From positions 4,998,168 through 5,062,167 of the forward strand of contig OZ007513.1 in the NCBI GenBank assembly GCA_963931865.1: 64,000 bases of DNA, written 5' to 3'. Positions within the stretch are counted from its first letter, which is position 1, and every line of letters begins with the position of its first letter. The translations under genes and the position numbers were made by a program. This document shows positions 21,841-31,755 of the stretch, piece by piece. Under the pieces are notes generated by a model, which had not been told where the DNA came from, did no database searches, and was given only the letters and a program-made list of their open reading frames with translations. The DNA is from Axinella damicornis. Taxonomy: Eukaryota > Porifera > Demospongiae > Axinellida > Axinellidae.

Positions 21841-23070
21841 ATGGGTCCCAAAAAGCAAGTAGCACTGGCCATTGTATTAACAATAGCAGGAGGTATCCTG
21901 TTTGATCGTTTCCGCAGAGCAAGTGTGAATATTGATGATGTCAACTCTAGCTCCGAGGTCAAATTGGTCGGAGAATCAGTGAGTGCGAATGATGTCAAGC
22001 TCAACTCCAAGGGCGAGTTGGTCACTGAAATGCCTCAAAGGAAGACAGCACATACAGAGTCTCCGGTAAATGAGTCAGACATTTGTCCTTTCAATGGACT
22101 AACGTTAGCAGGAAGGAAGGAGTTGCCAGATCTCCCTCAAGTAAGCTTCAATCAGCGTCGTTTCAGGATTGAGTCCCCATGGGGGGCACCGATCATATGG
22201 TCAGATACGGAAGACAATGTAAAGGCAAGGCAACAAAGAAGAATCTTTAGAGTTGGCTTGAATATCTTGGCAATTGCCAAATACATAGTGTTCTTGAAAC
22301 CTCTCATTGCAAGTGCCGACAAATATTTTATGATGGGACATGATGTGACGTATGTAGTGTTTACGGACAATGTTGGACTGGCTTCCAAGCAAATTGAGAC
22401 CAACAGGAAAGTGAAATTCATCTCAGAGAGAAGTCAAGGCTGGCCTAACAATACTCTAATAAAGTTTCAGTTGATTAGCAAACACAGGGAAGTGTACAAG
22501 AGTGTGGATTTTATATTTCAAGTGGATGTAGATATGCGTTTTGTTTCAGAGGTGAACAGGGAGGCTTTGGGTCGGAGAGTGGGCACTCTACACCCTTCGT
22601 TCTGGGACAAGCCAAGCAGAACTTTTACATACGACTCAAACCCTCGCTCACTGGCTTACGTGAAGCGTTCTGAAGGAGAATATTATTTTGCCGGTGGGGT
22701 GTTTTGTGGGTGTCGAGATGAAATCATCACAATGTCAGAGACTTTGGAAGAGAACATTCAGAGTGATTTAACAAAGCTAAACTACATTGCAGAGTGGCAT
22801 GATGAAAGCCACCTAAACAGATACTTTGTCGACAACCCACCTACCAAGATTCTTTCTCCAGAATACTGTTTCCCTCAATATGGTTGCCGTGGCGTAAAAC
22901 GGAAAAGATTACTGGCACTGAGAAAAAATCATTGTGCCATCCGCTCGAACCGTTTAACCGATGACATCAAGTCAATCTTCTTTTGCACACATAATTATAC
23001 AATATTGTTGTTGCTATGTTATTGTGTAATAGTCTCACTAACTTTTACATGTATATTAGTCTTGTATTAG
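21841..23070 (+). CDS. GT6-family glycosyltransferase (ABO / alpha-1,3-galactosyltransferase-like), single exon
   Basis: An intact 409-residue frame. Residues 7-22 (VALAIVLTIAGGILF) form a type II signal anchor, as in Golgi glycosyltransferases, followed by a Ser/Asp-rich stem to about residue 95. The GT6 core follows: FMMGHDVTYVVFTD (163-176), the metal-binding DVD at 229-231 within FIFQVDVDMRF, TLHPSFW (249-255), GEYYFAGGVFCG (279-290), and WHDESHLNRYF (319-329) with the conserved acidic residue of the acceptor/nucleophile region, then LSPEYCFP (338-345). GT6 enzymes transfer Gal or GalNAc in alpha-1,3 linkage with retention. Which sugar is used cannot be read here. The family usually ends near 'LRKNH..IR'; this protein adds about 40 residues ending in a hydrophobic segment (388-409). 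The start has a good context (aaaATGG). Vertebrate homologues are multi-exon; this one is not. Confidence 0.85.
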   Translation: MGPKKQVALAIVLTIAGGILFDRFRRASVNIDDVNSSSEVKLVGESVSANDVKLNSKGELVTEMPQRKTAHTESPVNESDICPFNGLTLAGRKELPDLPQVSFNQRRFRIESPWGAPIIWSDTEDNVKARQQRRIFRVGLNILAIAKYIVFLKPLIASADKYFMMGHDVTYVVFTDNVGLASKQIETNRKVKFISERSQGWPNNTLIKFQLISKHREVYKSVDFIFQVDVDMRFVSEVNREALGRRVGTLHPSFWDKPSRTFTYDSNPRSLAYVKRSEGEYYFAGGVFCGCRDEIITMSETLEENIQSDLTKLNYIAEWHDESHLNRYFVDNPPTKILSPEYCFPQYGCRGVKRKRLLALRKNHCAIRSNRLTDDIKSIFFCTHNYTILLLLCYCVIVSLTFTCILVLY

Positions 23071-23934
23071 CTCTGCTATTTTGTGTATCCATCTATACTG
23101 GCAAAATTGATAATATTTATCTGTCCGGTATACACTTGATCCCCTGTGGGTACCAGTGCAGAGAAGGGGTTTGCTGTGACTATAATACCAGTGGGATGAG
23201 GCCTGTTGGTACCAATCCAGGGAGCGGGGTTCGACACCAGCACTGATAAGGAGACTATAATTTATAGGTAATGGATAATGGGTATTTAAGTTTTGGGTTA
23301 GGCACAAGGAAGTTTAGGGACTGCCCATTGATTATTGATGCCACTTGTTGTGGCTTTCAGTTAACGTTATATGTGTCATCTGCTGCGAGGGGCATTTTGT
23401 ATAAAGTCATCCCATGTAACAAGTTGAGCAAATCTGTCCTCTACTTAAGCTTGTGTGAGTTGTTGAACAGATTGATGTCACTTAACTTGACCATTTACCT
23501 TTTGGCCGACCAAGAAACTGTGATGCTGACACCAGTCATTGGGAGATCAAAGACTTAGCAAATATTGCAATGGATGTTATTCCCGGGCCCTACGTATACC
23601 CTGGTGGCTACCATAGCCCAATGCTACCAAGCGGCATTCTGCTCGACAGCAGCTACACAACCTTAATGCAAAATGGCATCTACCTATTATTATGTACTAA
23701 TGGTGGAGAGAGAAAGTTGTTGAAGTGATTTATAGATTCTTGTACTACAGTGATGACGCACTTGAAAGGTGCCGACCACAGTTTATATAGCATAACCTGC
23801 TAGCCGCCGTCTAACTACCATAAACCCGTCGTCTAACTACCATACACCCTTGTCAGCACAAATTAGTGTACACAGAAGCCACTTTAGTATACTCAGGAAG
23901 TGCACTTAGAAGCCACTGTAGTACAAGCCAGTTG
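23071..23934. other. no gene seen; 3' flank of the GT6 gene
   Basis: Short open frames only. No canonical AATAAA was spotted near the GT6 stop. Repeat-like stretches such as doubled 'cgtctaactaccata' occur near 23807-23850. Confidence 0.45.
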
Positions 23935-24063
23935 TACTACCAGCTGCTGTGGTTTATCAGGAACACACTCGGCTGTTATTCAATTAGAAGCCTCGGCTGC
24001 GCCTCGGCCTCTAATTGAATAACAGCCTCGTGTATTCCTGATAAACCACAGCAGCTGGTAGTA
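23935..24063. repeat. near-perfect foldback hairpin, 129 bp
   Basis: The arms 'accagctgctgtggtttatc' and 'gataaaccacagcagctggt' are complementary, and pairing continues through 'aggaa.acacg/ggctgttattcaatta' to a tiny loop near 23999. A MITE or a recent inverted duplication. Confidence 0.9.
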
Positions 24064-24203
24064 TAACTATAACATATCCCTACAAAGACAATGCCAACTT
24101 ACTTGTTCTGGAAACAACCTTAAATGCTGAAACTAAAGCAAAATAGTTGCTGTAGCTACACATTAATCTAATAATATTTATAAAAGGACTGATGTACATT
24201 CTC

Positions 24204-24931
24204 AGCTGTATGGAGAGACTGGACGACTCCCACTCTGGATTAGAACACAGTATCGTGTCATGAAGTTCTGGAATAGATTGCATGGAGAAGTGCCTAGCTT
24301 GGTAAAGGAAGCCCTAACAGTATCCAAGCAATTGCAAACATCCTGGGACAGTGGTGTACGGCGTCTGCTACAGACCTATGGGGTTGTGGACATAGGGAGC
24401 TCTCTGCACCTTATCCAAAAGAAAATGGAAGATACATTTGTGTGTAAATGGTATGCCGATCTTTGGAATGATGAAAGGACAGTTGGGGGAAACAAGCTAC
24501 GCACCTATCGAACATTCAAAAGCAATTTTGGATGGGAGGATTACTTGTCTGTGGTGACAAATAGAAGACATCGAATTGCTATGTGTAGACTGAGAGTGAG
24601 CTGCCACAACCTAAGGATAGAAACTGGGAGATATAAAAGACCTCAAATTCCAGCAGACCAACGAATATGTCTATACTGTAACAGTGGAATGGTGGATGAC
24701 GAGAAACATTTTATAACAGGCTGCAGGATCACACAGGGATACAGAGATATTTTATACAAAGCTGCTTTAAAAGACAACACTGCTTTTCTAGAATTATCAG
24801 AAGAAGACAAGATGTTATTTATTTTCACCACCACCAACACCAACATTATTAGGAAGCCTAGCTTGGTTTATAATGCTTTTCGTGCAGAATGTGTTTTACC
24901 GGCATATAAATCCTTCATTTTTGTCATTTAG
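24204..24931 (+). pseudogene. LINE ORF2 C-terminal domain with zinc knuckle (5'-truncated)
   Basis: The frame begins LYGETGRLPLWIRTQYRVMK, continues FWNRL...VPSLVKEAL, then KLRTYRTFKSNFGWEDYL, RHRIAMCRLRVSCHNLRIE, TGRYKRPQIP, and RICLYCNSGMVDDEKHFITGC (C-x2-C...H...C). It ends RAECVLPAYKSF. This is the region after the reverse transcriptase in a group of invertebrate non-LTR retrotransposons. The reverse transcriptase and endonuclease are missing upstream, typical of 5' truncation on insertion. The remaining frame is intact for at least 223 residues, so it is fairly young. It differs from the LINE at 14.7-17.7 kb. Confidence 0.7.
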
Positions 24932-25023
24932 TCCTTATACTTGTCTGTCATTTTCTATATGTAGCTACTGACTGATGGGCCACCTTGGGCCTCTACAAGT
25001 CATTAAAATTCATCAGTAATCCG

Positions 25024-25495
25024 GTGCCGGATAGTTCTCTGTGCAGAGCTGCTGCTCCCTGATTGCGTCCGCTTCAGCTGCTGCTTCTCGCGCGATTGCA
25101 TCGATCCGTTTCAGCTGCTGCTGAGCTCCCGGCTTGCATCCGCTTCAGCTGCTTTTCGCCGCTTGCGTCCGCTCCAGTTGCTTCTGTCGATTGCGGTCAA
25201 CTGGTTCCCGATTGCGTCCGCTTCGGCTGCTGCTCCCCGAATGCCAACTCTGCTCCCCCCGATGGCGTCCGCTTCGTCTGCTGCTCCCCTATTGCGTCGG
25301 CTTCAACTCTGCTCCCCGATGGCGTCCGCTTCGTCTGCTGCTCCCCGATTGTGTCTGCTTCGGCTGCTGCTCCCCGCCAGCTGTTCTCGAAGATTCCAGC
25401 ATGATGTCTCGAACATTCTACGCAGAGTTCGAGGTACGAAGGTCGCGCGTCACTACAGTCTAGTCCCGCCCCACGAACATCCCACTGCCGTTACA
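25024..25495 (-). repeat. GCAGCAG-repeat element, copy 2 (inverted)
   Basis: The minus strand carries the same order as the copy at 14195: 'aacggcagtgggatgttcgt', 'ggggcgggactagac', 'gtgacgcgcgacc', 'cgaactc.gcg.agaatg', then an array of 'ggagcagcag...aagcggacgc' units. The open frames over it are artefacts of the array. Confidence 0.8.
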
Positions 25496-25675
25496 CACGG
25501 ACACACGGTTAAAATCTTAATGTACTGCGGATTCCGGACTTCTTGCAACGCGGGCATTCAAACCATTATGCGTAGACAGCCAATCACAGTGCTTTGCTTC
25601 TAACCACAGGAATTCTGCACGTGATGTTGAGCGGTTTGCATGTACTATGTATGGGTTTTTTTTTTCAGTTTGTGG

Positions 25676-26816
25676 ATGTCTAGGTCTACGGTGCTAGCTA
25701 CTGGTAGCGCTACCGAGTTGAACCCTATCATGCAGCGTCCTATCATGCAGCGTCCCAGTCCCCTCCTACTTCGTACCCCAATTGTTGTGGGTAGTCAGCA
25801 AGCAGTGGCAACGGGCACTCGGTCGCAAGCAGCAGCAGTCACGTTGCAAGTACTGCCTTCGAATTCACCGCAGTCTGCTAAGGCGGTTGAAGAGGTAGGC
25901 TATATTATAGCCTCGTCCCCAGGCTTTTGTCTGGGCCCGAAAGAGCCTACTCTATTTGTTACCCACCTTCTTTTGATTTTTCTTCTTGTCTACCATGCAG
26001 GCAACAGGCTATTCATATAAAGTGAAAATTATAAACCCACTAAAGAAGAGTGATGTAGTTGTCCGACAATTACATCGGTTTAATTCAAAATTTGATTCAC
26101 TCACTGCTCTTCGAGTGAAGCTTATTGATGAGTTTGCAGACACAGTGCCAGATACTGTGAAATTTAATGTTGGATATTTTGATGGAAGGCAGCAAGCAAA
26201 ACTATGGCTGGTTACTAGGGAAGATTTAGAATCTATGTATTCTAAGTATCGTACAGGAGAAATAACACTTTGGTGTGATGGCCGACAGTCTGACAGAGAC
26301 AGAAATGGAGAAGAAGTGCGCTCGAAACGAAAGCGGGACTCAGAAGCAAATGTATCCAAACGACAAGAGAAGGAGGAGGAGGTAGAAAGCGTCTATAAAG
26401 ACCTTAAGGAAAAACATGGCAGCAAATATGATACACCAAGATTGCGACTGTGGTCGAGAATGATATGTTCAAACTTGCATGAAGACATGGACAACCCTCC
26501 GGACATACCAGCATTTTCCGGTAGTGTATCCAAAAAGCCACGAAAGGAATCCGTTTCAGATGTCTTGGCAGGTGCAGCAGTTGCATTTGCGAAAGCATTC
26601 ACAAGCGAGAAAGCCAATCAGGAGAGTGAGAGTGTGTCTGTGTCTCACCCTCCAGTAACCAGTGGAGTCTCCCCTAGCAAAGCAATTGAGCTAAGGATGA
26701 AAAATTTTGAGCAGTTGCGTTACCTCCACCACTTATATGATGATGGAATATTAAGTACTAAGGAGTTCACTGAGCAAAAGCAAAACATTTTGTCGTCTTT
26801 ACAGAAACTCTCATAA
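25676..26816 (+). CDS. transposon accessory protein, PB1-like N-terminus and SHOCT-like C-terminus
   Basis: Exon 1 (25676-25894) and exon 2 (26001-26816) join in phase 0 across a 106-bp GT-AG intron, giving about 344 residues. Exon 1 is Ser/Gln/Pro-rich. Exon 2 starts GYSYKVKIINPLK and runs through FNSKFDSLTALRVKLIDEF, NVGYFDGRQQAKLWLV, DLESMY and EITLWCDGR, which is a PB1/ubiquitin-like pattern. Next come a basic, probably nuclear-targeting stretch (KRKRDSEANVSKRQ), an Ala-rich segment, and a C-terminus EQLRYLHHLYDDGILSTKEF that looks like a SHOCT-type oligomerisation motif. A paralogue with the same intron position and phase lies at 44261-45690. Function is unknown; lying inside the transposon ends and facing the transposase suggests a role in transposition or host interaction. 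Domain names are by eye. Confidence 0.75.
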
Positions 26817-26890
26817 GGTATATTGCCTTCTTTGTACATTGTGACAGTGCCTCATTATACTCAAGTGATGCATCCAACATTTTACAATGG

Positions 26891-27883
26891 CTAGTAGTAA
26901 AGACCACTTGCAGATATCCATGCACAACAATTTTCTGGTGTTATGGCCGTAAATGCAGTTAATAGGATTGTCTCTACATCAGTAATGTCTTTCATGTCCC
27001 AATCCAATGTCTTCAGGGTTGTTTTGACTTTGGAAAATGCCAACTCAATTGGCATGAAATCTGGGGAATAGGGGGGCAAGAAGTGCACAATTGCTCCTAC
27101 ATCTTGGATCATGGGTACAATTTCATCAATGTGGTGAATCGAACAGTTATCCATAATTACAACACTATGAGGGTTCTCTCCATTGAACGGCATTAGGTGT
27201 GGTAGTAGGTTTTCTTGAATAAAATCATAGAAAGTGTCACCATTAGTGGTTCCTCGCACTACCTTGACATCTAATAGGCCATTGGTTGAAATGATTGCCA
27301 AAGCAGAGACGCGTTCTCCTCGCACAAGAAGCTGATGACTTACAAGTGGCATCCCCCTCATGCTGTACCCATACTTCCTCATTGTATTTCGGCAATCAGC
27401 TCCGGTCTCATCGAGAAACACTAACATCTCTGGGTTGTAGATAGATATATCAGATACATATTGCTGTCTTAAAAACTCATCTCTCTGTATTGCAGTGATT
27501 TGAAGCTTCTGTCTGGTAAAACCATTCTCATGTAGAAACCGGAATATGGTTGAAATGCTTACTTCAATACCCAGGAGGTCAGACAGCTCTCTCTGTATTT
27601 CATACAGGTAAACGCCTGGCTGTTTTATGACAAGCTGTAAAATAAACAGCTGGGCAGGGTTGGAAAGCTTTCTAGCAGCCCTATCCTTCGGATAGTCACG
27701 CTTGCTAACAGTGCCTGTGCTGTAGAAGAGCTGGATTGTCCTGCATACCGTGGATTTGTCTACATTCAGGTTCTCAGCAATCGTACTGTAGCTGCATCCC
27801 AGGGCTTCACTCTGCCATACCATCCTCCAACGTAAATCTTCGCTGTATGCACTGCTACGGCGTGGTTCACAAGACGCCATCAT
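26891..27883 (-). CDS. IS630/Tc1-type transposase (DD34E), 330 aa
   Basis: I start at the MMASCEPRRSS methionine (27883). The frame stays open up to 28090, but it then reads through the inverted repeat and flanking repeats. Residues 10-75 hold a helix-turn-helix (YSEDLRWRMVWQ, CSYSTIAENLNVDKSTVCRT) and residues 75-125 a second one (HENGFTRQKL). The catalytic triad is visible: Asp158 in FLDETG, Asp245 in VVIMDNCSIHH and Glu280 in LPPYSPDFMPIELAFSKVK, with 34 residues between the last two. Together with TA target duplications this places it in the Tc1/mariner-IS630 superfamily. No stops or frameshifts, so it may be functional. It converges with the accessory gene. Confidence 0.9.
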   Translation of the reverse strand: MMASCEPRRSSAYSEDLRWRMVWQSEALGCSYSTIAENLNVDKSTVCRTIQLFYSTGTVSKRDYPKDRAARKLSNPAQLFILQLVIKQPGVYLYEIQRELSDLLGIEVSISTIFRFLHENGFTRQKLQITAIQRDEFLRQQYVSDISIYNPEMLVFLDETGADCRNTMRKYGYSMRGMPLVSHQLLVRGERVSALAIISTNGLLDVKVVRGTTNGDTFYDFIQENLLPHLMPFNGENPHSVVIMDNCSIHHIDEIVPMIQDVGAIVHFLPPYSPDFMPIELAFSKVKTTLKTLDWDMKDITDVETILLTAFTAITPENCCAWISASGLYY

Positions 27884-28017
27884 GTGAAATTCAAAAAATG
27901 CCTCTAAAAGTTGCATGCACGTGCCAACAATCTGATTGGCTGTCCTACGCATAACGGTTTGAATGCCCGCGTTGCAAGAAGTCCGGAATCCGCAGTATTG
28001 ATTGATTGTGTCGTGTT

Positions 28018-28330
28018 TGCGAACGCGAACGCGAACGCATTCGCATTCGGTCTGTGTTTGCGAACGCAGCGTTCGCGAACGCGAACGCACGAACGCAAAC
28101 GTAGTGTTCGCGAACGCAGCATTCGGTCTGTGTTAATGTTTGCGATCACAACAATTGCGAACGCAGTGTTTGCGAACGCAACGTTTGCGAACATAGTGTT
28201 CGCGAACGCAGCATTCGCGTTCTATCTGTGTTTGCGAATGCAGTGTTTGCGAACGCAGCATTCGCGTTCGCTCAGTGTTTGTGAACGCGTTTGCGAACGC
28301 AGCGTTCGGTTTGAGTTTGCAAACGCAGTG
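28018..28330. repeat. degenerate GCGAACGC array
   Basis: About 25 imperfect copies of an 8-14 bp core ('gttcgcgaacgca', 'gtttgcgaacgca'), itself palindromic around TTCGCGAA, directly follow the mariner-type transposon. Open frames here are artefacts (Ala/Asn/Arg-rich on either strand). Confidence 0.85.
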
Positions 28331-28339
28331 CCCAGGCAG

Positions 28340-29518
28340 TTTGGAACCACGGCGCGAAAAGGGCGGAGTTTACTAATTAAATTCTTCCTGTCGCTCACCG
28401 CTCTTGTCCCCTCGGCGTCTGTTACTCGGGCCCGGCTGTGTTGTGAGGTTGGTCTCCCGAAGTGGAGGTGACAAGGAAGATGCAAAGAAACTCTGGCGAT
28501 TCAGACCTCGTAAGGACCGATCGCGAAGGTATGTTGGGCGGGTGAAGTATTGTTTCCCCACCAAATGTTGTGGTATTCAAACCCGTGCATGGATATCCAT
28601 GACTCAAACCCGCAGTTATGTCACAGAAATGACTCTTGCAAGCATGGAGGCTAGATATCACCAGGTAGTTTCTCTCCATGCAGTAATAGTTACTGGCCAG
28701 TTCCAGTATCGTGGCATGACTATGAATACAAAGTGACCCATGTATCAGCTGGATCAGTATTCATTGTGTGATGAGTACGTGGTTGTTCTTGTCACGTGGG
28801 TTGGTGTTCCCAGCCTCCATCCAAGCCCTATCTGCATCTAGTCTTGCACCCAGTCTAGCCTCATTCCCAGGCTCTTCTTGTACCATACTGTACATAAAAT
28901 CGGGATGAGGCAAAAGCTGGCGAGGAGCCTAGGAACGAGGCCATTAATGTGATAGGACCATAAGTATTGCACAGGAAAGTTTACATTTTTAAGCTTAGAG
29001 TGAAAGCTTCCTACGGGTATCCTTAATGCTCCGAGTAATCCCTTTTGTCATATCCCCATTCGTAGCTTGTGAGTCCATTCCATGTGCTGGCTGCAGTGAA
29101 TAGAGCTGTTGTGAGCAAAGAACAGCAGCTAATGAAGAGCAGAAATGTCTTTTCCAAGATCATCTTCAACCTCTCTCCCTCAACCGATGTAAGAGTACTT
29201 CTTCTCCATATTCAGTGAACAGTTTAAGTTTAGTTCCATCCCAGAAATTAGAAACCTGAAGCCTTGCCAAGTCAAGCAGTTGCTAAGAGTCATCAAAGGT
29301 CAAGTGGATAGCAAAGGGCACAGTCCAATGGGCACATTAGAAGCCACAGTGTAGCCAGAACAATTTCAGGTCAGATGTCCAGCCCAATGTTTAGTTAATT
29401 GAGAGTGGCTACAGAGTTCCACCAGATTGAGGATGAAAATTGTAGGTGGTACATCAGTAGTGTTCTCACTTGGGGTACCGATTTGGCATCAACATGGTCC
29501 CAAAAGTTGTGCTCAGTT
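28340..29518. other. no supported gene; possible 5' exon near 28404-28510
   Basis: A GC-rich stretch (28370-28560) with a plus-strand open frame and a potential donor (cgaag|gtatgttg near 28528) resembles a promoter-proximal exon, but I recognise no protein. Part of it ('gtctcccgaagtggaggtgacaaggaag') recalls sequence just upstream of the GT6 start ('tctccccaagcggaggttacaaagaag'), perhaps a shared repeat. A 'agcctcattcccaggc...gcctaggaacgaggcc' hairpin-family copy lies at 28857-28942. Confidence 0.35.
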
Positions 29519-29519
29519 A

Positions 29520-30311
29520 GGGCGTGTGTAAAAACCGGACTGCCGGATCACCCGGATCACCAAAAATGCGAGCCAAGAAAAGAATGGACAATTACGGTAA
29601 TTGCATGTTGAACGCACTTCCGGTATCCGAAAACAGCCGCCATTGCTTGCTTTAGCGTGTCAGCGTGTCCCATTGCTTGCTTTAGCGTGTCAGCGTGTCA
29701 TTAGTATGGTAGTCCGAGTTGCTAGATAACTTGGGTTATCATGGTGTTTCACTACAAGCTACCGAAGCGTGGCCCGGACTTGCAGTCATCGTTGGTTAGA
29801 CCGTCGATGTCTCTGAGACACAGCACTGGCACAATAACCACAGGTTAGTAGCGATCATGTACGGCATACATTGTAGTATTCCTGCCTGCTCAACGTCCGC
29901 TGACTCGCTGAACTTGGCAGGCCTACGATCGAGAGTCCCAGGCTTGTGGGGCTAGACCGCTCTGCACGCGCAGTGTGTACTGTGTAGTATACTTGGTCAA
30001 GTCGACTCCCTGATTCGGTGCAGCTGCTAACTGGCGGTTATGTTTGTACTCCCCAGTACTCCCCAGCACAGTGAGTCGTAGGAGGCGACTGTAGCAATCA
30101 TTTATATATAGCTGTGCATGTGGCTGGCCGTACACGCCACATGCCGTATAGCTGTGCATGTGGCTGGCCGTATACGCCACATGCCGTATAGCTGTGCATG
30201 TGGCTGGCCGTACACGCAAGCGCCGCGCCAGTGTGCATACTTCATTAGTTGACCCTTCTTTTTTGGGACGGCATTTTTGGTGATCCGGCAGTCCGGCTTT
30301 TACACATGCCT
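29520..30311. mobile_element. non-autonomous TIR element, about 790 bp
   Basis: The left end 'gcgtgtgtaaaaaccggact' and the complement of the right end 'gcatgtgtaaaagccggact' match, and both continue 'gccggatcac' and 'caccaaaaatgc'. Inside is a 40-bp tandem repeat (30105-30215) of 'tagctgtgcatgtggctggc' plus 'cgtacacgccacatgccgta', about three copies. No transposase. Confidence 0.75.
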
Positions 30312-30339
30312 TACGTAGCCAAGGACACGTAGCCAAGGA

Positions 30340-30500
30340 CAAAGGTGTAATCCTCGTACACCTGGAACTTGCAGTGCAAAGCACCAAGAGCCCATCCTGG
30401 TAGCTGAAAGATGTAGGCGAAAAAAATTTCCGCGCTTCGCGTGGACTGATCACCACTACGCACCTCTATTCACTGCCTCCAGCAGCGTGTAACTTCACCC
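30340..30500. repeat. dispersed repeat, third copy
   Basis: Shares 'tggaacttgcagtgcaaag', 'agcccatcctg' and 'aaaaatttccgcgcttcgcg' with 9850-10020 and 20931-21060 in the same orientation. Confidence 0.75.
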
Positions 30501-30762
30501 GACATCTTGCAAATCACTGCTACGCCTATGTAGGTCTATCGCCATGATCGAGGAGGTAGACTGTTGTGTCCATCATTTGTACTGTTGGCGACTTTTAGCT
30601 AGTTGGCACATGATGCAATGAAGTCTGTGTATTTTGCGGAAGAGTGTAAAATTTTATGGTAAGACACAAGTGTGTGTTACAAGTGGACAGATATGCTTCA
30701 TGATACAGTGGGGCTCGCTTAGGCTCACTCCAATAACTAATTCATGAGCTCACTGTGCCTTA

Positions 30763-31170
30763 ATAGACCTTATTCCGCAAAAATGAAATTCCAGGTTTCC
30801 GTTGCTATGACAACAACAACCCCTTGTACCCATTGGTCACCATGCAGATAGGCTACATCCTAGATTTGAAGTAAATAGGATGTATAGTGTCCGAGTTACA
30901 GCCTCTTGAACTTCAGAATTTCCCCATTGAAGCCCATACAAATGTAAGAATTTTTCTACTGGAGGCGCCTCCAGTAGAAAAATTTCAGATTATGTATGGG
31001 CTTCAATGGGAAAATCTTGAATTTTGGGAGGCCATAACTTGGACACTATACATCCTATTAACTTCGAATCTGGGATGCAGCCTATCGGCATGGTGACCAA
31101 TGGGTACAAGGGTTTTTTGTTGTCATAGCAACGGAAACCTGGAATTTCATTTTTGCGGAATAAGGTCTAT
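30763..31170. mobile_element. 408-bp foldback element, TA target site
   Basis: A nearly perfect palindrome. The ends read ATAGACCTTATTCCGC and its complement, with the centre at about 30967 in 'ggaggcgcctcc'. TA flanks both sides (30761-30762 and 31171-31172), and the paralogous position near 5096 is uninterrupted ('ctgattacagttatcc'). No coding capacity; a Tc1/mariner-type MITE. Confidence 0.85.
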
Positions 31171-31251
31171 TACAGTTATCCCTGCACCCTTCTTGAGAGG
31201 ATACCAATTGATGCACACTCATGCACTTACACACTCCCTGCACACATGCAG

Positions 31252-31316
31252 GTCGGCCTTGTAGCTGAATGACGGGAGGTGGAGGCAATGGGAGGCGTAC
31301 GATTGTGTCAACCTAG
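31252..31316 (+). pseudogene. dead copy of GH116 exon 2
   Basis: 65 bp, the same length as the functional exon, with the AG acceptor and GT donor kept. Where the gene reads TCGGCCTTCTGG (S-A-F-W), this copy reads TCGGCCTTGTAG, a stop. The arginine codons and the segment for the catalytic glutamate region are otherwise retained. Confidence 0.85.
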
Positions 31317-31453
31317 GTGAGAGTTTCAATGGCACAGTCCAACATGCTCCTTCACCAGCTTTGCCCACTCAACAAGTTCCAGGCAATGTAGTCATGGCCC
31401 CAGACCCAAACCAACCCCAGTGCGGATCGCTTCCTTATACAAACCAACCCCAG

Positions 31454-31755
31454 GGGTGGCTGGTGGCCTAGCGGTTAAAGCATCCGACTGCTAATCTAAA
31501 GGTTGCAGGTTCGAATCCCACCATTGCCATAGGAGAGATTTTCTTTCTCTCCTAGGAGTTGACTCAGCTCTACCCTTAAAAATGAGTAGGTGTGTTCTTG
31601 AAGGTGTTTTCACCTGATACAGTTCACACCGCATCCTTTGGAGGGGATGTAAAGCCGTTGGTCCCGGGGTACTGGTTAATATTAGCATTCATGCTATTCC
31701 GGTTACCTCGTTAGCCACTCTACATGGTGGTTTCTCATAAAATAAAATAAAATAA
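31454..31755 (+). mobile_element. tRNA-derived SINE
   Basis: The 5' head is tRNA-like with a Pol III A box TGGCCTAGCGG (31464-31474) and B box GGTTCGAATCC (31508-31518); the loop CTGCTAA suggests origin from tRNA-Ser(GCT). The body contains 'ggatgtaaagccgttggtcc', reminiscent of conserved SINE central domains, and the tail is (AAAAT)n. A short duplication AACCCCAG flanks it (31446-31453 and 31756-31763). It interrupts the hairpin MITE inside the segmental duplicate. Confidence 0.85.

Larger units (their letters stand above)
25526..27995. mobile_element. Tc1/mariner-superfamily transposon, 2470 bp, two convergent genes
   Basis: Inverted ends of about 60 bp begin CTGCGGATTCCGGACTTC on both sides and extend through 'aacgcgggcattcaaacc' and 'ttatgcgta'. 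TA flanks both ends (25524-25525 and 27996-27997). Inside are a two-exon gene on the plus strand (25676-26816) and a DD34E transposase on the minus strand (27883-26891), facing each other with 74 bp between the stops. Both genes are open, so this copy looks complete and possibly young. Confidence 0.85.

Noticed and set aside
27884..28090. N-terminal extension of the DD34E transposase
   Set aside because: The extension reads through the inverted end, the TA site and the flanking repeat array; the methionine at 27883 fits the family start.
31454..31530. functional tRNA-Ser gene
   Set aside because: A and B boxes are present, but the tRNA-like part continues into a SINE body with an (AAAAT)n tail and a target duplication, and acceptor-stem pairing is poor.
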